A DNA stretch of 64,000 nucleotides. Source: Mycolicibacterium hippocampi. Its GTDB lineage: Bacteria; Actinomycetota; Actinomycetes; Mycobacteriales; Mycobacteriaceae. Every line of letters starts with the position of its first letter. The first letter of the stretch is position 1. Where the stretch lies: contig NZ_BLLB01000002.1 of the NCBI RefSeq assembly GCF_010723735.1, forward strand, positions 372,001-436,000, in the 5' to 3' direction. The position numbers and the translations under genes are program-made. The notes under the pieces are model-generated. The model ran no database searches. It was not told the origin of the DNA and was given only the letters and a program-made list of their open reading frames with translations. Of this stretch, positions 1 to 9,226 are shown piece by piece.

Positions 1-70
1 CGACAAGCGCGACAGCACCAACCGTTGCCATCGCCACCGTGAGCACCATTCTCACCAATCCGATCCGCAT
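1..70 (-). CDS. N-terminus of an exported or membrane protein (truncated by window edge)
   Basis: Reading leftwards from an ATG at 70, the minus strand encodes 23 residues (MRIGLVRMVLTVAMATVGAV...) before the window ends. Two arginines followed by a long hydrophobic run look like a signal peptide or first membrane segment. A GTG directly before the ATG is an alternative start. A TATCTT hexamer lies 7 bases upstream of that GTG, the usual place for a mycobacterial -10 element of a nearly leaderless transcript. No function can be given from so short a piece. Confidence 0.45.
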   Translation of the reverse strand, partial: MRIGLVRMVLTVAMATVGAVALV

Positions 71-311
71 CACGCCAGACAAGATAGCCGAGCGCCGGGA
101 TCGACGGTGCGGGACTCGCGACCACACCCGTGACTCCTACGGACGCGTCGTACATGTGTTGTCGAGGACCTGCTCGTCCCGGCGACCATCCCCTTCAGCC
201 GGATTCATGGTTGCGGCAGTCGAATTGGTTCTGGAACGGCAGGCGGGTGGCGTCCCCACCGGTCATCTTCCGGGTCGAGAAGAAGTCCTTCGGCAGCTAG
301 TCTGACGCGAC

Positions 312-1670
312 GTGACCGACATCGACGAGTCCGTGCCCGAATCCACCGTCAAAGCCATCGAACGAGCTGTCGATCAGGGCTCCTTCCCCGAGCTCGCCGC
401 CGTCCTCGACGGGTTGCCCACAGGGCAGCTCGTCGAGATCCTCGAGCGGCTCGACCGAAGCCGACGAGCGATCGCCTACCGAATACTGCCCAAACACCGG
501 GCACTGGAGGCGTTCGAGATCCTCGACGCGACCCTGCAACGCGATCTCGTAAGCGGCCTGCAGGACGAGCAGACCACCGAGCTGTTCGCCGCGCTGGACC
601 CCGACGATCGCGTCGAACTGCTCGATGAACTCCCGGCCAGCGTGGCCCGCCGGCTGCTACAGGGCCTGCCCGCCGGTGAACGGGAGATGACTGCAGAGAT
701 CCTGGGCTACCCACACGGTTCGATCGGGCGCAGGATGAGTCCAGAGTTCGTCAGGGTTCTCCCCGAGACGACCACCGCCACGGCGCTGACCCGCCTGGCC
801 GACCATCTCGACGACGCCGAGACCATCTACACCCTGCCAGTCACCGACGACGACCGGGCACTCATCGGCGTGGTCAGCCTGCGCGACCTGCTGAAGGCAC
901 CCCCGGGGACGACGATCGCGGAGGTGCAGCAACCCGCGCAGTGGGTTCACGCCACCGACGACGCCGAGACCGCCGCACGGCGCTGTGCCGATCTGAAACT
1001 GCTTGCCCTACCGGTCGTCGACAATGAAACACGGATCGTGGGGATCCTCACGGTGGACGACGCGCTGTCGATCCTGGAAACCGCCGACTCAGAGGACCAG
1101 GCTCGCATCAGCGGCGTCGAACCGCTGCGAAGGCCCTACCTGAGCGCCCCGGTGTTGGACCTGATGCGGTCGCGCATCGTGTGGCTGTTGGTTCTCGCCG
1201 TGGGTGCGACGCTGACCGTGCAGGTCCTTGAAGTATTCGAAGAGACCCTCGCCGAGGTGGTCACACTGGCGCTGTTCATCCCGCTGCTGATCGGAACCGG
1301 CGGCAACACCGGCAATCAGGCAGCGACCACCGTCACCCGGGCGCTCGCACTCGGCGATGTCAAACCCCGCGATGTGGGCAAGGTGCTGTTCCGGGAGTTC
1401 CGCGTCGGCTTGTCTCTGGGCCTGGCGCTCGGCGCTCTGGCGTTTTTGCTGACCTCAGCCATTTACAGCACCTCCATCGGCACCGTGATCGGCTTGACCT
1501 TCGTGGCCCTGTGCACGATAGCCGCCACAGTCGGGGGAGTAATGCCGTTGGTGGCGCGCGCGGTGCGCGCCGATCCCGCCGTGTTCGCCAACCCGTTCAT
1601 CTCGACATTTATCGATGCCAGCGGTCTGCTCATCTACTTCTTCATCGCCAAGGCGGTGCTCGGCATCTGA
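312..1670 (+). CDS. mgtE: Magnesium transporter MgtE
   Basis: A 452-residue protein of normal MgtE length. Residues 1-125 form the helical N domain rich in charged repeats. Residues about 130-255 form a CBS pair that senses cytoplasmic Mg2+ (known for the family). The C-terminal 180 residues contain five hydrophobic segments, with the signature PLLIGTGGNTGNQAATT at the start of the pore domain. The start is the GTG at 312; there is no strong Shine-Dalgarno sequence. It converges on the HAD phosphatase with only 5 bases between stop codons. I looked for an M-box magnesium riboswitch in the 240 bases upstream and saw none. Confidence 0.95.
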   Translation: MTDIDESVPESTVKAIERAVDQGSFPELAAVLDGLPTGQLVEILERLDRSRRAIAYRILPKHRALEAFEILDATLQRDLVSGLQDEQTTELFAALDPDDRVELLDELPASVARRLLQGLPAGEREMTAEILGYPHGSIGRRMSPEFVRVLPETTTATALTRLADHLDDAETIYTLPVTDDDRALIGVVSLRDLLKAPPGTTIAEVQQPAQWVHATDDAETAARRCADLKLLALPVVDNETRIVGILTVDDALSILETADSEDQARISGVEPLRRPYLSAPVLDLMRSRIVWLLVLAVGATLTVQVLEVFEETLAEVVTLALFIPLLIGTGGNTGNQAATTVTRALALGDVKPRDVGKVLFREFRVGLSLGLALGALAFLLTSAIYSTSIGTVIGLTFVALCTIAATVGGVMPLVARAVRADPAVFANPFISTFIDASGLLIYFFIAKAVLGI

Positions 1671-1675
1671 CGGCT

Positions 1676-2515
1676 TCACAGCCACCAGCGCTCGAGCACC
1701 CGGGCCACGCCGTCCTTGACGTTGGTGGTGGTGACCTCGTCGGCGGCGGCGAGCGCGTCGGGGTGCGCATTGCCCATCGCCACGCCCAGACCCGCCCAGC
1801 TCAGCATCGGCACGTCGTTGGGCATGTCGCCGAAGGTGACCACATCGGCGGCGGTGATCTCCAGCGGGCGGGTCAACTCCTCGATCCCGGTCGCCTTGCT
1901 CACCCCCAGCGGCATGATCTCCACCAGGCCGTTGTTGGTGGAATAGGTGATGTCACCCTGGAGCCCGATGTGCTTGGCCAGTTCGGCAGCCATGTCAGCG
2001 CTGGTGGCGCCCGCTTTGCGGATGAGCAACTTGATCGCCGGGGCGCTGAGCAGGTCCTGGATCGACACCTCGGTGTTGTCGGGATTGAGCCACGCGTGTT
2101 CGTAACCCGGTGAGCTGACGAACTGCGGGGTGGCGGCGTCATGCGCGCTGCGGCCCACCCGCTCGACGGCCAGACCTGCGCCCGGGATCACCCGGGTGGC
2201 GATCTCGGCGAGTTCACCGAGAAGGTCGGCCGACAGAGAGCGGGCCGACACGATGCGGTCTGTCGAGGGGTCGTAGATCACCGCACCGTTGGCGCACACC
2301 GCCATCGGGGCGAAACCGAGTTGGTCGACGATGGGCCGGACCCAGCGCGGGGGACGGCCGGTGGCGAGGACGAACGTCGCGCCGCCGTCGACGACGGCGC
2401 GGACCGCGGCCCGGGTTCTCGGGCTGACGTTTTCGTCGTCGTCGAGGAGCGTGCCGTCCACATCGGTGGCGATCACCTCCGGTCTCTGTGCACGTCCCCG
2501 CTCGGGGGACGTCAT
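1676..2515 (-). CDS. HAD-superfamily Cof-type phosphatase (Rv3813c homologue)
   Basis: 279 residues of the Cof/YbiV type. Motif I is DVDGTLLDD, with nucleophile Asp18 and acid/base Asp20. Motif IV is GDMPNDVPML near residue 230, and the long C2-type cap lies between them. Such enzymes dephosphorylate sugar phosphates or nucleotides; the substrate cannot be told from sequence. The ATG at 2515 overlaps the stop of the upstream acyltransferase by four bases (ATGA), so it is probably translationally coupled as the last gene of a three-gene operon with two acyltransferases. Confidence 0.9.
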   Translation of the reverse strand: MTSPERGRAQRPEVIATDVDGTLLDDDENVSPRTRAAVRAVVDGGATFVLATGRPPRWVRPIVDQLGFAPMAVCANGAVIYDPSTDRIVSARSLSADLLGELAEIATRVIPGAGLAVERVGRSAHDAATPQFVSSPGYEHAWLNPDNTEVSIQDLLSAPAIKLLIRKAGATSADMAAELAKHIGLQGDITYSTNNGLVEIMPLGVSKATGIEELTRPLEITAADVVTFGDMPNDVPMLSWAGLGVAMGNAHPDALAAADEVTTTNVKDGVARVLERWWL

Positions 2516-3258
2516 GAGCGCCGAGCCCGCCTGCGGGCCCGCTCCGCCAGTTCCGCCACATCGAGGCCTTCGGCCTCGGCCGGAGTCGGGGCGCTACCGC
2601 CGAGGCGTCGTGGCAGCCAGAAAGCACCTGGCGGCTGCGGGTAGGCCGATTGTGAGGTGTGCAGCAACTGGGTCATCTCCGAACGCATGGTGGTGGCGAG
2701 CTCCTGGGCGGTGCCTTTGGGCGCAATGGGCCGTCCGATCGTCACGTTGACCGGAAACTGTTTGCGCCCCAACGCTTTCGGATGGTCTTTGGTCCAGATG
2801 CGGTGCGCTCCCCAGACGATCAGCGGCACGATCGGCACCCGCGCCTCCTGCGCCATCCGCACTGCACCGGTCTTGAAATCCTTGAGCTCGAAGCTGCGGC
2901 TGATGGTGGCCTCCGGATAGACGCCGACCAGTTCACCGCCGCGCAGCGCCTGGACCGCCGCCGCGTACGCCCCCGCGCCGGCCTGGCGATCCACCGTGAT
3001 CGTGCCGGTGTGCCGGATCAACCACCCGACCACCGTCACCTCGCTCATCTCGGCCTTGATCATGAACCGCAACCGGCGCTTGCGGTTCATCACCGCCAGT
3101 GCGGCGGGCAGGAAGTCGACGTAGCCGGTGTGGTTGATGGCGACGACGCCGCCGCCGGTGGCGGGGATGTGTTCGAGTCCCTGAAAGGTGATCCGCGTCC
3201 CGGTAGCCCTGACTGCCAGCTGCGCCGCGATTTCCAGCGTGCGGAAAACCGGTTCCAT
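2512..3258 (-). CDS. 1-acyl-sn-glycerol-3-phosphate acyltransferase-type protein (PlsC family)
   Basis: I start this 248-residue protein at the ATG at 3258, because the homologous neighbour begins in the same way (EPVF.../EPVY...) and the upstream gene stops at 3263. The PlsC motifs are present: NHTGYVDF (HX4D, catalytic His-Asp) near residue 35 and GVYPEATIS (phosphate-binding EGT-like motif) near residue 110. Members transfer an acyl chain to lysophosphatidate or related acceptors at the inner face of the membrane. It is a paralogue of the next gene upstream; the pair matches the Rv3814c-Rv3816c acyltransferases. Confidence 0.88.
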   Translation of the reverse strand: MEPVFRTLEIAAQLAVRATGTRITFQGLEHIPATGGGVVAINHTGYVDFLPAALAVMNRKRRLRFMIKAEMSEVTVVGWLIRHTGTITVDRQAGAGAYAAAVQALRGGELVGVYPEATISRSFELKDFKTGAVRMAQEARVPIVPLIVWGAHRIWTKDHPKALGRKQFPVNVTIGRPIAPKGTAQELATTMRSEMTQLLHTSQSAYPQPPGAFWLPRRLGGSAPTPAEAEGLDVAELAERARRRARRS

Positions 3259-3262
3259 CCGG

Positions 3263-4051
3263 CTACCCCGGCGCCTCGGTGGATCCGTTGTCGGGTCCGG
3301 GCGTGCCAGACCGCCGGGCCGCCTTGTGAGCCGCTTCTTCGGCGTCCATCCGGTTGGCCTCCGCCAGCGTCGGCGCTCCTCCGCCGAGGCGATGCGGCAC
3401 CCAGAACTCGCCGGGTGGATGCGGCCCATAAGCGTCCTGCACCTGCTCGAGCAGGTGCTGCATGCGGGAGTGCAGCAGCGAGGTCAGCTCGGCAGCGGGC
3501 AGTGTCGGTTCGATCGGCTTGCCCACCGCGATCGAGATCGGGACCCTGGGCCGGCCCAGCTTCTTGGGGTGCCCTTTGGTCCAGATGCGCTGGGCGCCCC
3601 ACACGATGTGCGGCACGATCGGCACGCCGGCTGCGATGGCCATCCTGGCAGCACCCGACTTGAACTGTTTGATCTCGAAGCTGCGGCTGATCGTGGCCTC
3701 CGGGTAGACGCCGACGAACTCACCTTCCTGAAGCTTGCGGCAAGCCTCCTCGAACGAGGCCGCACCGCTGTGCCGGTCGACCTCGATATGGCGCAGGCTG
3801 CGCATGATCGGTCCGGTGACCTTGTGGTCGAAGACCTCTTTCTTCGCCATGAACCGCACCTTGCGACCGAGGCGCTGCTGGTAGGCGGGAAGCCCGGCGA
3901 ACGTGAAGTCGAAGTAGCTGGTGTGGTTGATCGCGATCACCGCGCCGCCGGTGCGCGGCAGGTTCTCCACGCCGGTGACGGTGAACTTCAGGCCCTGCAC
4001 CCGCCACGCCAGCCGGGCGAGCTGGATGACAGTGCCATATACCGGTTCCAC
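3263..4051 (-). CDS. 1-acyl-sn-glycerol-3-phosphate acyltransferase-type protein (PlsC family), paralogue
   Basis: 262 residues from the GTG at 4051 (VEPVYGTVIQLARLAW...). A longer frame reaches 4129, but its first 26 residues look non-conserved. Motifs are NHTSYFDF (HX4D) and GVYPEATIS, nearly identical to the downstream paralogue, from which it is separated by 4 bases. The duplicate pair plus the HAD phosphatase reads as a lipid-modification operon. A TACGCT hexamer 8 bases upstream of the GTG could be the -10 of a nearly leaderless transcript, back to back with the promoter of the MBL-Rieske gene. Confidence 0.88.
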   Translation of the reverse strand: MEPVYGTVIQLARLAWRVQGLKFTVTGVENLPRTGGAVIAINHTSYFDFTFAGLPAYQQRLGRKVRFMAKKEVFDHKVTGPIMRSLRHIEVDRHSGAASFEEACRKLQEGEFVGVYPEATISRSFEIKQFKSGAARMAIAAGVPIVPHIVWGAQRIWTKGHPKKLGRPRVPISIAVGKPIEPTLPAAELTSLLHSRMQHLLEQVQDAYGPHPPGEFWVPHRLGGGAPTLAEANRMDAEEAAHKAARRSGTPGPDNGSTEAPG

Positions 4052-4167
4052 AGCGGCAAGCGTAGTGCGCTCGGGCACACAGTCCCAGACCGGTGCGAAC
4101 ACAGGGCGCCCGGCTAAGCTGCAGGGCAAGACGAACAGCTCCGGAATCGGCCATGGAAAGGATCTTT

Positions 4168-5718
4168 GTGCAGGTCACCAGCGTCGGGCACGCCGGCTTC
4201 CGCATCGACACCACGGCCGGAAGCATCCTGTGCGACCCGTGGGTGAACCCAGCGTACTTCGCCTCCTGGTTCCCCTTCCCCGACAACAGCGGGCTGGACT
4301 GGGCCGCACTGGGCGACGTGGATTATCTGTACGTGTCCCACCTGCACAAGGATCATTTCGACCCGCGCAATCTGAGCGAGCACGTCAACAAGGACGCCGT
4401 CGTCCTGTTGCCGGACTTTCCCGTCCCCGACCTGCGCCGGGAACTGGAGAAGTTGGGATTTCACCGCTTCTTCGAGACCACCGACTCCGTCAAGCACCGG
4501 GTCAGCGGCCCCAAGGGCGACCTGGACGTGATGGTCATCGCCCTGCGGGCGCCCGCCGACGGGCCCATCGGCGACTCCGGACTGGTCGTCGACGACGGCG
4601 TCACCACCGTTTTCAACATGAACGACGCCCGCCCGGTGGATCTCGACGTCCTGCACGCCGATTTCGGCCAGATCGACGTGCACATGCTCCAGTACTCGGG
4701 GGCGATCTGGTACCCGATGGTCTACGACATGCCCGAGCGGGCCAAGGAGGCCTTCGGCAGCCAGAAGCGGCAACGCCAGATGGACCGCTGCCGGCAGTAC
4801 ATCGCCCAGGTCGGTGCCACGTGGGTGATCCCGTCCGCAGGCCCGCCCTGCTTCCTGGACCCCGACCTCCGCGACCTCAACGACGACCATGGTGACCCGG
4901 CGAACATTTTTCCCGACCAGGTAGTCTTCCTCGAGCAGATGCGTTCCCACGGCCACGACGGCGGACTGCTCATGATCCCCGGATCCACCGCCGATTTGAC
5001 CGGCACACAGCTGAACTCGCTGCAGCACCCGATCCCCGAAGACGACGTGACGGCCATCTTCACCACCGGCAAGGCCGAGTACATCTCCGCGTACGCCGAG
5101 AGGATGGCACCGGTGCTGGCCGCGGAGAAGGCCGCCTGGGCGCCTGCCACAGGCGAACCGCTGCTCGAGCCGCTACGTACGCTGTTCGAGCCGATCATGC
5201 TGGCCAGCGACCAGATCTGCGACGGCATCGGCTATCCCGTGGAGCTGCGGCTGGGGCCCGAGAGCGTCGTGCTGGACTTCCCGAAACGAGCTGTCCGGGA
5301 AGCGATCCCGGACGAGAAGTTCCGCTACGGCTTCGAGATCGCGCCGGAGCTGGTACGCACCGTGATCCGTGACGGCGAGCCCGACTGGGTGAACACGATC
5401 TTCCTGTCGACCCGGTTCCGGGCCTGGCGCGTCGGAGGTTACAACGAGTACCTGTACACGTTCTTCAAGTGCCTCACCGACGAGCGGATCGCCTATGCCG
5501 ACGGCTGGTTCGCCGAGGCACACGACGACACGGCGTCGATCACGTTGGACGGGTGGGAGATTCAGCGTAGATGCCCGCACCTGAAGGCCGACCTATCCAA
5601 GTTCGGTGTGGTGGAAGGGTCCACGCTGACCTGCAATCTGCACGGCTGGCAATGGAATCTCGACAACGGCAGATGCCTGACCTCGAAGGGCCACGAGCTA
5701 CGATCGGCGAAGCTGTGA
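4168..5718 (+). CDS. Metallo-beta-lactamase-fold protein with C-terminal Rieske [2Fe-2S] domain (Rv3818 homologue)
   Basis: 516 residues from the GTG at 4168, which has AAAGG six bases upstream; an ATG at 4153 is the alternative. The N-terminal half is an MBL fold with the metal motif HLHKDH around residue 58. The last 60 residues form a Rieske domain: CPH, then 17 residues, then CNLHGWQW. The same two domain types occur in CMP-N-acetylneuraminate hydroxylase, but the substrate here is unknown. Residues between the domains are well ordered, with no low complexity. The stop overlaps the next gene by GTGA. The gene is divergent from the acyltransferase operon. Confidence 0.85.
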   Translation: MQVTSVGHAGFRIDTTAGSILCDPWVNPAYFASWFPFPDNSGLDWAALGDVDYLYVSHLHKDHFDPRNLSEHVNKDAVVLLPDFPVPDLRRELEKLGFHRFFETTDSVKHRVSGPKGDLDVMVIALRAPADGPIGDSGLVVDDGVTTVFNMNDARPVDLDVLHADFGQIDVHMLQYSGAIWYPMVYDMPERAKEAFGSQKRQRQMDRCRQYIAQVGATWVIPSAGPPCFLDPDLRDLNDDHGDPANIFPDQVVFLEQMRSHGHDGGLLMIPGSTADLTGTQLNSLQHPIPEDDVTAIFTTGKAEYISAYAERMAPVLAAEKAAWAPATGEPLLEPLRTLFEPIMLASDQICDGIGYPVELRLGPESVVLDFPKRAVREAIPDEKFRYGFEIAPELVRTVIRDGEPDWVNTIFLSTRFRAWRVGGYNEYLYTFFKCLTDERIAYADGWFAEAHDDTASITLDGWEIQRRCPHLKADLSKFGVVEGSTLTCNLHGWQWNLDNGRCLTSKGHELRSAKL

Positions 5719-6056
5719 GCGCACCACCGCAGTACTACGACGACGGCCTGATCCAACTGGACCGGGAGGCGCTCACGTTGCGCCGCTACCACTTTCCCTC
5801 CGGCACCTCGAAGATCATCCCGCTGCGCAACATCCGCGGTTACCGCAGCACCCCACTGGGGTTGTTCATGCAACGGTTCCGGATCTGGGGCAGTTCCGAC
5901 CTGAAGCGGTGGCTGCCACTCGATGTCCGCAGACCCCTGAAATCGACGCTGATCACCCTCGATGTTCCCGGGACCTACCCGGATCCGGCGTGCACGCCGG
6001 TGCGCCCGGGGCAGTTCGTCGCACTGCTCGAGGAACTACTGCAACGCGCCCGCTGA
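5715..6056 (+). CDS. Conserved small protein, possibly PH-like (Rv3819 homologue)
   Basis: 113 residues from the GTG at 5715, whose GTGA overlaps the stop of the MBL-Rieske gene, so the two are coupled. The segment around ALTLRRYHFPSGTSKIIPLRNIRGY resembles the strand pattern of bacterial PH-like domains, but no catalytic motif is visible. The function is unknown. Its fixed position behind the MBL-Rieske gene suggests a partner or membrane-tethering role (inference). Confidence 0.75.
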   Translation: MSAPPQYYDDGLIQLDREALTLRRYHFPSGTSKIIPLRNIRGYRSTPLGLFMQRFRIWGSSDLKRWLPLDVRRPLKSTLITLDVPGTYPDPACTPVRPGQFVALLEELLQRAR

Positions 6057-6063
6057 GACGGCG

Positions 6064-7059
6064 TCACCGCTCGCGCAGGACGGTGGCCTCCAGTATCCGC
6101 TGAACCTGACGCATCGCGGTGCGGCCGGCCGCGGCGGCCGCTTGCTGGACCGCGCCGGGAGGCGCGGGCATCCGGACCCGCACCGGGTCCCCGACGCGCA
6201 CCACTCCCGGGGCGGCGACATCGGCGTAGACGCCGAGGAAGCGGTCGGTGGACTCGGCCAGCCGGCGGGTCAGGGCGCGGTCGAGTTCGAGGCCGGGTTG
6301 GGGACGTGTCGGCACCACACACCGGATGGTCGGGTTGGTGATCCGCAACGACACCGAGCCGAACTCGACGTCACCGCCCACCCAGCCGGCCTCGGGGTAG
6401 CCGCCGCCCGCGTCGTCGAGAGCCACCAGCACGTTGGGACGGAAACGGCGGACATCGTAGGTCGCGCCGGAGTCCGCTCCGGCAGACAGCGTCGCCAGGC
6501 TGGTCGTGCTGAGCACATGAACCGGACTCAGATCCACGAACGTTCCCGGGGGGGTGGCGTAGCGGGCCAGAGTCAGCATCTGTTTGGTCGAGAAGACCGA
6601 TGTGTCGGGCAGCGCTTCGGAGTCGGACAGCCCGAAGTCGCGCCGCACCTCAGTGGGCGAATAGTTGGCGCGGGTCTGCCGGACCGACAATCGGTGCAGG
6701 CTGGTGTCTGCGCGTGCGGGCAGCGCCGTCAGCCGCACCTCGCGGCCGAGGAATGCCGACAGCGTGCGGTCGAGTTCGGGGTCGGCGCTGGACAGTTCGG
6801 CGCCGTCGGGCATGGTGACGATCACCTCGGGTACGTTGCCCGGCCCGACGTCCGGACCCGGCTCGACGGCGTAGCGCGCCGAACACCCCAACAACGCGGG
6901 CACCTTCCGGGCCGACGCGGTCATGTCACGCTCGAGGTCGCGGACCGCCCAGAGCCGGTCGGCGTGCACGCCGTGACGGTCGACGCGCACTTCGTCGACG
7001 GCGGTGCCGCCCATCGACTTGACGGGAAAGCGCCACAGTTGCTCCACCCTGCCACCCAT
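6064..7059 (-). CDS. MOSC-domain protein (molybdenum-cofactor sulfurase C-terminal type)
   Basis: 331 residues starting MGGRVEQLWRFPVKSMGG, the usual opening of the MOSC N-terminal beta-barrel domain. The MOSC core lies at about 170-310 and includes NPTIRCVVPTRP, which holds the conserved cysteine of YcbX/mARC-type proteins. Family members handle sulfurated molybdenum cofactor or reduce N-hydroxylated compounds. It lies 8 bases beyond the end of the DUF5718-type gene in the same direction and may be co-transcribed with it and serS. Confidence 0.85.
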   Translation of the reverse strand: MGGRVEQLWRFPVKSMGGTAVDEVRVDRHGVHADRLWAVRDLERDMTASARKVPALLGCSARYAVEPGPDVGPGNVPEVIVTMPDGAELSSADPELDRTLSAFLGREVRLTALPARADTSLHRLSVRQTRANYSPTEVRRDFGLSDSEALPDTSVFSTKQMLTLARYATPPGTFVDLSPVHVLSTTSLATLSAGADSGATYDVRRFRPNVLVALDDAGGGYPEAGWVGGDVEFGSVSLRITNPTIRCVVPTRPQPGLELDRALTRRLAESTDRFLGVYADVAAPGVVRVGDPVRVRMPAPPGAVQQAAAAAGRTAMRQVQRILEATVLRER

Positions 7060-7067
7060 GTCGATGC

Positions 7068-7871
7068 CTAGCCCGAAACCGTCTGGCGCAGTTCGGATTG
7101 CGCTTCGCTCGCGGTGTCGTAGACCCGCACCACCGCCTCATCGCCGGGCTGCAGGTAGGTCGACTCCCCCAGCGGCGTGTACCTGGTGGCACCGATCCCG
7201 ATCAGCACTTTCGTCGGATGACCGCTGGCGACCATCAGTGCGCCGACGTCCTCCAACGGTGTCCCCGGCGCCCCCTTCTGGTTGGCGAGCCGGTCGACCA
7301 CCCAGTCCAGCAGCACCTCGCCGTAGTACGAGTAGCCCAGCAGCGGGCTGTCGACCCCGTACTCGTGTTCCTGGCCGTCGGCGGTGCGCAGGTGGCACAA
7401 CAGCCGCAACGTGGCGGTGGGGCCGTCGGGTGTGAGATCGCTGATGTCGAAGAACTGCGGTGCAACGCCTTTCGACGCCGGGCCCCAATTCTTCTTGTGG
7501 CTGATCTTCGGCGCGTTCGGCCGCCGGATCGAGCAGTCGTTGAACGCCCCGAGCGCCACCGGTTGCAACGACGCCACGGTGTCACCGGCCCACGCGACCT
7601 CGCACACCAACCCGACCTCCGGCTCGATCTGCAGGTTGAGCGGGGTGTCACTTCGCGGCAACTTGATGGCGTCGTGCGACAGGGGGAACTCACCGAGGAA
7701 GGTGTCGTGACCCGGTGCGTACCAGGGGAAGATGCCCTTGGGTGCGCCTCCCTCAGAGGTGACGTTGACGAAGTCGTCGGCCTCGCCGGCCTGTTCCAGG
7801 TGCCCCGCGAAGTTGCCCGCGACACCGAATCCGAACCACGTCTTCAGTTCGTCGAGCTCGAGGTCGATCAT
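7068..7871 (-). CDS. Conserved DUF5718-type protein
   Basis: 267 residues, start ATG at 7871. This ATG overlaps the serS stop by four bases (ATGA), so the start is firm and translation is probably coupled to serS. The sequence begins [21 protein letters not shown] and is rich in acidic and aromatic residues. There is no signal peptide, no membrane segment and no recognisable catalytic motif, apart from a weak likeness to fumarylacetoacetate-hydrolase-type proteins in overall layout ([12 protein letters not shown]). I regard it as a conserved protein of unknown function. Confidence 0.75.
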   Translation of the reverse strand: MIDLELDELKTWFGFGVAGNFAGHLEQAGEADDFVNVTSEGGAPKGIFPWYAPGHDTFLGEFPLSHDAIKLPRSDTPLNLQIEPEVGLVCEVAWAGDTVASLQPVALGAFNDCSIRRPNAPKISHKKNWGPASKGVAPQFFDISDLTPDGPTATLRLLCHLRTADGQEHEYGVDSPLLGYSYYGEVLLDWVVDRLANQKGAPGTPLEDVGALMVASGHPTKVLIGIGATRYTPLGESTYLQPGDEAVVRVYDTASEAQSELRQTVSG

Positions 7872-9133
7872 TTTTTCCTCCCGGGTTCGAGGACCGACGT
7901 TCCGACGTAGGGCACCAGCGCCTCCGGAACCCGCACGCTGCCGTCGGCCTGCTGATGGTTCTCCAGGATCGCCACCAGCCAGCGGGTGGTGGCCAGCGTG
8001 CCGTTGAGCGTAGCGGCGGTCTGCGGTCGGCCGTTCTCGTCGCGGTAGCGCACCGAGAGCCGGCGAGCCTGGAACGTCGTGCAGTTCGACGTCGAGGTCA
8101 GCTCCCGGTAGGTCTGCTGGGTCGGCACCCACGCCTCACAGTCGAACTTGCGCGCCGCCGAAGAGCCGAGGTCACCGGCGGCGATGTCGATGACCCGGTA
8201 GGGAACCTCGATGTGGGCCAGCATCTGGCGCTGCCACCCGAGCAACCGCTCGTGCTCGGCCTCGGCGTCCTCGGGTCGGCAGTAGACGAAGCCCTCGACC
8301 TTGTCGAACTGGTGCACGCGGATGATGCCCCGGGTGTCCTTACCGTAACTGCCCGCCTCCCGCCGGAAGCAGGACGACCAACCGGCATACCGCTTGGGCC
8401 CGTCGGCCAGGTCGATGATCTCGTCGGCGTGGAATCCGGCCAACGGCACCTCGGAGGTGCCGACGAGGTACATGTCGTCCTCGGCGAGGTGGTAGATCTC
8501 CTCTGCGTGGGCGCCGAGGAACCCGGTGCCCGCCATGATCTCCGGCCGTACCAGCACCGGCGGGATCATCAGCGTGAAACCGTTGTCGACGGCCACCCGT
8601 ACCGCGAGCTGGAACAGGCCGAGCTGGAGCAACGCCCCGGCGCCGGTGAGGAAGTAGAAGCGGGAACCGGCCACCTTCGCGCCGCGTTCCATGTCGATCA
8701 GCCCCAGCGACTCCCCCAACTCGAGGTGATCCTTCGGATCGTCGATCGCCGGTGGCACGCCCACGGTCTCGAGCACCCGGAAATCGTCCTCGCCGCCGGC
8801 GGGGACACCGTCGATGATGACGTTGGAGATCGCCATGTGCGCGGCGGTGAAGCGGTTCTCCGCCTCGGTCTGGGCGGCCTCGGCGGCCTTGACCTTCTCC
8901 GCGAACTCCTTGGCCGAGGCCAGCAGTCCGGGACGCTCGTCGGGCGCGGCCTTGCCCACCAGCTTGCTGGCGGCCTTCTGCTCGGCGCGCAGGTTGTCGG
9001 CGGTCGAGATGGCCGCGCGCCTCGCGGCGTCCGCCTCGGCGAGCGCGTCGACGAGCGCAGGGTCCTCGCCCCGGGCCTGTTGTGATGCCCGGACCGCCTC
9101 GGGATCTTCGCGTAGCACCTTCAGGTCGATCAC
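7868..9133 (-). CDS. serS: Seryl-tRNA synthetase
   Basis: 421 residues, matching the family length. The N-terminal coiled-coil tRNA-binding arm (about 30-105) has alternating Arg/Glu/Ala. The class II core follows: motif 2 around [15 protein letters not shown] and motif 3 [16 protein letters not shown] close to the C-terminus. I place the start at the GTG at 9133 ([10 protein letters not shown]), the standard beginning of SerRS; the open frame runs further up. TAGGGT lies 7 bases upstream of this GTG, suggesting a nearly leaderless message. It charges tRNA-Ser and also feeds selenocysteine insertion where that exists. Confidence 0.96.
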   Translation of the reverse strand: MIDLKVLREDPEAVRASQQARGEDPALVDALAEADAARRAAISTADNLRAEQKAASKLVGKAAPDERPGLLASAKEFAEKVKAAEAAQTEAENRFTAAHMAISNVIIDGVPAGGEDDFRVLETVGVPPAIDDPKDHLELGESLGLIDMERGAKVAGSRFYFLTGAGALLQLGLFQLAVRVAVDNGFTLMIPPVLVRPEIMAGTGFLGAHAEEIYHLAEDDMYLVGTSEVPLAGFHADEIIDLADGPKRYAGWSSCFRREAGSYGKDTRGIIRVHQFDKVEGFVYCRPEDAEAEHERLLGWQRQMLAHIEVPYRVIDIAAGDLGSSAARKFDCEAWVPTQQTYRELTSTSNCTTFQARRLSVRYRDENGRPQTAATLNGTLATTRWLVAILENHQQADGSVRVPEALVPYVGTSVLEPGRKK

Positions 9134-9226
9134 GGGCAAAACCCTACGGGGTCGCGGCAACGACCGGCACAACCACATAACGTTACAACTGCATCAGTTG
9201 CCCCCGCACCTGACACGCCTGTCACA

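Noticed and set aside
39..305. 88-residue plus-strand frame before mgtE
   Set aside because: No ribosome site, no motif and a random-looking composition; it also overlaps the signal-peptide-like minus-strand fragment at the left edge.
71..311. M-box magnesium riboswitch before mgtE
   Set aside because: None of the conserved M-box sequence blocks could be recognised in the leader.
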